A stretch of 17,697 nucleotides of DNA from JAHJSA01 sp038204345 (lineage in GTDB: Bacteria; Actinomycetota; Thermoleophilia; RBG-16-64-13), in assembly GCA_038204345.1 (NCBI GenBank), contig JBBRDB010000035.1, forward strand, positions 1 through 17,697. The letters run 5' to 3'. The notes beneath the pieces are model-generated. The model saw only the letters and a list, made by a program, of their open reading frames with translations, had not been told where the DNA came from and did not search any database. Both the position numbers and the translations under genes were made by a program. Positions 11,829 to 17,697 of the stretch are shown here, piece by piece (positions within the stretch are counted from its first letter, which is position 1; each line of letters begins with the position of its first letter).

Positions 11829-13154
11829 ATGCACACGAGGCTGTCGCCTCCCCAAGTGGTCCTCCTTAGCTTCGCTGCCGCCATCCTCGTCGGCTCCGCG
11901 GTCCTTTCGTTGCCCGGCATGACGGTGATGCCGGGATCCCTCGCGTACATCGACGCGCTCTTCACGGCCGCGTCGGCCGTCTGCGTCACCGGCCTCATCA
12001 CGGTCGACACGGCCACGGTGTTCACTCCACTGGGCAAGGCGGCGATAGCCGTGTTGATCCAACTTGGCGGCCTGGGCATCATGACCGCGGCGACGATGCT
12101 GTTCCTTCTTTCGGGACGACGCATCGGCCTTCAGAGCAGATTGGTGATCCAGGAAGCCCTTGGGCAGCTCAGACTCGCGGGAGTCGTCCGCTTGGTACTG
12201 GCGATCCTGCTGATGACCCTTGTCTTCGAGGGCACCGGCGCCTTGGTCCTCGCGGCCGATTTCTTTCTGCATCACGACTACGCCCCCACGCGCGCCCTCG
12301 CGTACGGGGTGTTCCATTCCGTGAGCGCCTTCAACAACGCGGGCTTTGCACTGTTCACGAACAATCTCGAGGGATTCAGGGACGACTGGATCGTCACCCT
12401 GACGATAGCCATTCTGATCATTGGGGGCGGGCTCGGGTTTCCGGTGATCCTCGAGCTCAGCCGCCGCCACAAGGGCGGTTTCCATCTGCTTCAGACCAAG
12501 ATGGTGCTTCTCGTGACTGCCGGACTCCTTGCGGCGGGGACTCTGATCTTCCTGGTCTTGGAGTGGTCGTCGCCGGTGATGGCGGGTCTCGGCGCCCCGG
12601 AAAGGGTCCTCGTGTCCTTCTTCCACGCGGTGACGCCCAGGACAGCCGGGTTCAACACGGTCCCGCTCACCGCACTCGCCCCCGGAACCATCTTCCTGTT
12701 CATCGTCCTCATGTTCATCGGGGCGTCCCCTCAGTCTACGGGGGGCGGTATTAAGACCACCACGTTCGGGATCATCCTGGCGTCAATCTGGGCCACGTTC
12801 CGCGGGTCGGTGGATACGGAGTTCGGTAGCCGAAGGATCGGTCAGGGACAAGTGACGAGGGCGCTCACGCTGGCGGGTACGTCGGCGGCATTCGTAGTGA
12901 TCATGACCCTCGTATTACTCGACACCGGTCAGGACATCCCCTTGGACATGGGCCTGTTCGAGGTGGTATCGGCCTTTGGCACCGTGGGCCTGTCCCTGGG
13001 GCTCACCGCTAAACTCACTGTCGCGGGGAAACTCATCATCATCCTGACGATGTACGCGGGGCGGGTGGGTCCGCTGACCGTCGGGGCAGCGTTGATCTCC
13101 CGGCGCCATGCTCTGCCGCGACGGCTGCCGGAGGAACGGCTGCCCACAGCCTGA
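11829..13154 (+). CDS. ktrB: K+ transporter channel subunit, KtrB/TrkH family
   Basis: A polytopic inner-membrane potassium transporter of 441 residues, the length of KtrB. The four pore-loop filter segments are visible: AVCVTGL (about 50-56), FNNAGF (168-173), TPRTAGFNT (269-277) and SAFGTVGLS (381-389), each with the conserved filter glycine. The membrane segments between them form the M1-P-M2 repeats of the superfamily. KtrB works with a cytoplasmic RCK-domain KtrA/TrkA ring that gates it; no such gene is in the window. It lies between rplT and the rRNA methyltransferase, places normally adjacent in Streptomyces, so it looks inserted into the translation cluster. Its ribosome binding site is weak (GAGG at 11813-11816, 12 bases from ATG). 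The first candidate partner to look for is a trkA/ktrA elsewhere in the genome. Confidence 0.93.
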   Translation: MHTRLSPPQVVLLSFAAAILVGSAVLSLPGMTVMPGSLAYIDALFTAASAVCVTGLITVDTATVFTPLGKAAIAVLIQLGGLGIMTAATMLFLLSGRRIGLQSRLVIQEALGQLRLAGVVRLVLAILLMTLVFEGTGALVLAADFFLHHDYAPTRALAYGVFHSVSAFNNAGFALFTNNLEGFRDDWIVTLTIAILIIGGGLGFPVILELSRRHKGGFHLLQTKMVLLVTAGLLAAGTLIFLVLEWSSPVMAGLGAPERVLVSFFHAVTPRTAGFNTVPLTALAPGTIFLFIVLMFIGASPQSTGGGIKTTTFGIILASIWATFRGSVDTEFGSRRIGQGQVTRALTLAGTSAAFVVIMTLVLLDTGQDIPLDMGLFEVVSAFGTVGLSLGLTAKLTVAGKLIIILTMYAGRVGPLTVGAALISRRHALPRRLPEERLPTA

Positions 13155-13216
13155 GACGGCACTGTGGCGCGCCGGCACCCGACGTCTCATCACGGCAAAA
13201 CGAGAGGAGCTATCGA

Positions 13217-14047
13217 TTGATCCGCGAGATAGCCGGAAGGCACAACGACAGCATCAAGCTGGCTCAGAAGCTGCAGAAGAAGCGGCACCGCCGAGATAAG
13301 GGGCTATTCGTATGCGAGGGCTTCGACCTTCTCGAAGCGGCTCTGCGGGCGGGTGAACTGCCGGTGGAGGTGCTCGTGCGGGCCGACCTCTTGGATCGGT
13401 TGCCGGCCGAGGTCCTCCGGGAGGCCGAAGAGGACGAACTCGATATCGGGGTGTGCGACCAGGAGGTCCTCGCGTCCGCCAGCGCGCTCGGCGGAGCCGC
13501 AGACGTCGTATGCGTGTTCGAGGCGGTGGAGTGGTCGCTTGGAGACCTGGCGTTGGGCAACGGGATCACCGTCTTCATAGCCGGCGTTGGTGATCCGGGC
13601 AATGTGGGGACGATCGTCCGCAGCGCGGTGGCGTTCGGTGCCGTGGGTGTGGTCTGCAGCCCGGGCACGGCCGACCCCTACAGCCCGAAGGCCCTCCGAG
13701 CCGGCATGGGGGCTCAATTCCTCACGCGAGTGGTGGTGGATGTCACTCCCGGCGACATGGCCGCCAAGGTGGAGGCTGAGGGACGCCGGGGCTCGGTGAT
13801 GCCGGAAATGGTGGTTGCAGATCTTCAGGGTGACGTGCGGGCGCAAGATCTCTCGGTTCCTGGGCCACTCGTGCTCGTGCTGGGGGCCGAGCGGGGCGAC
13901 CTCCCCGAGTTCGCGGTGCCCACGAAGCGCGTGGTCATACCGCAGGCGGGGTTCGATTCCCTGAACGTGGCGATGGCGGGAACCATACTGCTCTACGAAC
14001 TAACCCGGGGTCGCCTTGGCAAAGGCGTCGGGGGTCTGTTAGCGTAG
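13217..14047 (+). CDS. TrmH/SpoU-family 23S rRNA 2'-O-methyltransferase (RlmB/TsnR-like)
   Basis: A 276-residue SPOUT methyltransferase that uses S-adenosylmethionine to methylate a ribose 2'-OH in RNA. An N-terminal substrate-binding domain (about 1-100; KKRHRRDKGLFVCEGFDLL) is followed by the knotted catalytic domain. Motif I is GVGDPGNVGTIVRSA (123-137, with Asn129 and Arg135), motif II is LGAERGDLP (Glu225, Arg226) and motif III is IPQAGFDSLNVAMA (from 241, Asn250). The location between rplT and pheS matches tsnR-like genes in Streptomyces; the target nucleotide cannot be assigned. The start is TTG 13217, with AGAGGAG (13203-13209) 7 bases upstream and the usual family start sequence. The gap to pheS is 22 bases, so the two are probably cotranscribed. 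Confidence 0.9.
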   Translation: MIREIAGRHNDSIKLAQKLQKKRHRRDKGLFVCEGFDLLEAALRAGELPVEVLVRADLLDRLPAEVLREAEEDELDIGVCDQEVLASASALGGAADVVCVFEAVEWSLGDLALGNGITVFIAGVGDPGNVGTIVRSAVAFGAVGVVCSPGTADPYSPKALRAGMGAQFLTRVVVDVTPGDMAAKVEAEGRRGSVMPEMVVADLQGDVRAQDLSVPGPLVLVLGAERGDLPEFAVPTKRVVIPQAGFDSLNVAMAGTILLYELTRGRLGKGVGGLLA

Positions 14048-14057
14048 TCGCTCACCG

Positions 14058-14072
14058 AAGGGAGGCACCATT
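14058..14072 (+). promoter_or_regulatory. ribosome binding site and AUU start codon of pheS
   Basis: AAGGGAGG (14058-14065) is one of the best Shine-Dalgarno sequences in the window; ATT follows at 14070-14072 after 4 bases. In this frame a stop lies at 14040-14042, and no ATG, GTG or TTG occurs before GTG 14139. The ATT is thus the only codon that fits both the site and the expected PheS length. Confidence 0.7.
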
Positions 14073-15119
14073 CCAGCGAACGACAGCATCCTGGCACAGC
14101 TCGAGCGCGACGACCTGCGCTCCATCTACATCGACGGCGTGAAAGCAGTGGAGTCGGCCCCCGATGCGGGCGCGCTGGAAGAGGTCCGGGTCCGGTTCCT
14201 TGGCCGCAGGGCCGACCTGACGCAGTTGCTCCGCAGCATCCCTCAGTTGCCCGCCGAGGAGCGCCCCGGGGTCGGCCGCTACGGCAACATGATCAAGCGT
14301 GAGTTGGAGAAGGTCCTCGAGGAGCGGCAGAGCACGCTGGAGGCCCAGGAACTGGTTGCTTCCCTCGAGCGCGACGCAGTCGACGTGACCCTCCCTGGAT
14401 CGTCCATCCCGCTCGGTCACCTTCATCTGATCACGTCCACCCAGAGGGAGATCGAGGACATCTTCATCTCGATGGGCTACGAGGTGGTCGAGGGTCCGGA
14501 GGTCGAGACCGACTACTACAACTTCGAAGCCCTCAACCATCCGGCCGATCACCCAGCGCGATCACTGCACGACACCTTCTTCGTGAGCGACGACATACTG
14601 CTGCGCACCCACACGTCACCGGTACAGGTGCGGACGATGGAACAGCGACGCCCGCCTGTGTACATCATCGCGCCGGGAAAAGCGTATCGTCGCGATTCCG
14701 ACGCCACCCACACACCCATGTTCCACCAGGTGGAGGGCCTGGTCGTCGATCGTGGCATCACTCTGGCCGACCTCAAAGGCACGCTCGAGGTGTTCGCGCG
14801 AGCCATGTTCGGGGCCGAACGGCGGATACGTCTGCGGCCACACTTCTTCCCCTTTACTGAACCTTCGGTCGAGGTGGATGTCTCGTGCATGATGTGCGAC
14901 GGCGCCGGATGCCGCCTATGCAAACGCAGCGGCTGGCTCGAGATCTTGGGCGCCGGCATGGTCGACCCGAACGTCTTCGGGTTCGTGGGATACGACGCTG
15001 AGGAGTTCACCGGCTTCGCTTTCGGCATGGGCATCGAGCGAATCGCCATGCTCAAGCACGGCGTCACCGATCTGCGGCTGTTCTACGAGAACGACCTGCG
15101 GTTCGTCCGCCAATTCTAG
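14070..15119 (+). CDS. pheS: phenylalanyl-tRNA synthetase alpha subunit
   Basis: Catalytic subunit of the alpha2-beta2 enzyme that charges tRNA-Phe. From ATT 14070 it has 349 residues (Bacillus PheS 344). An N-terminal coiled-coil tRNA-binding region (about 1-90; VRVRFLGRRADLTQLL) is followed by the class II core with GPEVETDYYNFEALNHPADHP, RTHTSPVQVRTM, FHQVEGLVVD, PHFFPFTEPSVEVDV and FGMGIERIAMLKHG. A four-cysteine knuckle (Cys273, 276, 281, 284) of the type in Bacillus and many anaerobes is present. Starting at GTG 14139 would give 326 residues, lack a ribosome binding site and cut the coiled coil. The AUU start is therefore inferred; if used, expression would depend on IF3, encoded in the same cluster. 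It pairs with pheT, 76 bases downstream. Confidence 0.93.
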   Translation: MPANDSILAQLERDDLRSIYIDGVKAVESAPDAGALEEVRVRFLGRRADLTQLLRSIPQLPAEERPGVGRYGNMIKRELEKVLEERQSTLEAQELVASLERDAVDVTLPGSSIPLGHLHLITSTQREIEDIFISMGYEVVEGPEVETDYYNFEALNHPADHPARSLHDTFFVSDDILLRTHTSPVQVRTMEQRRPPVYIIAPGKAYRRDSDATHTPMFHQVEGLVVDRGITLADLKGTLEVFARAMFGAERRIRLRPHFFPFTEPSVEVDVSCMMCDGAGCRLCKRSGWLEILGAGMVDPNVFGFVGYDAEEFTGFAFGMGIERIAMLKHGVTDLRLFYENDLRFVRQF

Positions 15120-15195
15120 CCGGGACCCTACACCGCCGGGCGCCGTCAAGGCGCACACAGAATGCGACGATCATCATGCTGAGGATGGAGCGACA

Positions 15196-17622
<2,427 letters not shown>

Positions 17623-17647
17623 AGCTTCGGCCGCCTCAAGCCGGGGC

Positions 17648-17674
17648 GGCGTTCCCCCATGGGGGCCAGACGCC
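17648..17674 (+). terminator. GC-rich hairpin after pheT
   Basis: GGCGT (17648-17652) pairs with ACGCC (17670-17674), and inside it CCCCC (17654-17658) pairs with GGGGG (17661-17665) across a tight AT turn. It lies 26 bases after the pheT stop. It has no T-run, so termination would be weak or Rho-assisted; it may just mark the operon end. Confidence 0.4.
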
Positions 17675-17697
17675 GGGCCCCATGTTCTCCGTACCAC

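Noticed and set aside
11207..12626. Long minus-strand frames (305 and 316 residues) across rpmI, rplT and ktrB
   Set aside because: They are antisense to three certain genes, and the Lys/Arg/Glu-rich repetitive composition reflects the complement of basic ribosomal proteins.

Overview
The window is high-GC DNA from a bacterium, most likely a member of the Actinomycetota outside the well-studied aerobic genera. Three things suggest this: the gene order infC-rpmI-rplT-rlmB(tsnR-like)-pheS-pheT; a PheS with a four-cysteine knuckle, as in Bacillus rather than Mycobacterium; and SLH-domain surface anchoring. The lineage call is an inference from gene content; no 16S or marker search was possible.

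Region 1 (1-3099) looks like the worn remainder of a small integrated element. At the left edge is a 12-bp tandem repeat beside the C-terminal part of a tyrosine recombinase that lacks its N-terminal half. Next is a complete two-gene AbiE type IV toxin-antitoxin / phage abortive-infection operon, whose promoter and start codon lie inside a 57-bp interrupted palindrome. The region ends in the 3' half of an elongator tRNA-Met(CAU) gene with no matching 5' half, as expected of an attR scar. The full tRNA should lie just left of the window.

Region 2 (3174-8096) holds a SlyD-like FKBP prolyl isomerase (minus strand) and, divergent from it, a Nif3/DUF34 protein fused in frame to an RNase HI domain. 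tRNA-Gly(GCC) and tRNA-Cys(GCA) follow, separated by a strong intrinsic terminator. Then come a secreted SLH / peptidoglycan-binding / L,D-transpeptidase protein, tRNA-Val(GAC), and an unrecognised single-pass membrane protein that starts 8 bases after the tRNA.

Region 3 (8320-17674) is the translation cluster: thrS, then a new promoter and the infC-rpmI-rplT operon, a KtrB/TrkH-type potassium channel subunit, an rRNA 2'-O-methyltransferase, pheS and pheT. Two things stand out. The infC leader carries a 23-codon reading frame with four consecutive Arg codons, overlapped by a terminator-like hairpin and an alternative hairpin, which is the layout of a transcription attenuator. Also, pheS has no ATG, GTG or TTG codon at the place its family requires, but has an ATT behind a strong Shine-Dalgarno; infC is also poorly served by canonical starts. 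Because IF3 (the infC product) rejects non-AUG starts, both genes could be sensitive to IF3 level.

The best candidates for something undescribed are the infC leader attenuator, the AUU start of pheS, the Nif3-RNase HI fusion, the terminator between two co-oriented tRNAs, and the AbiE operator palindrome.
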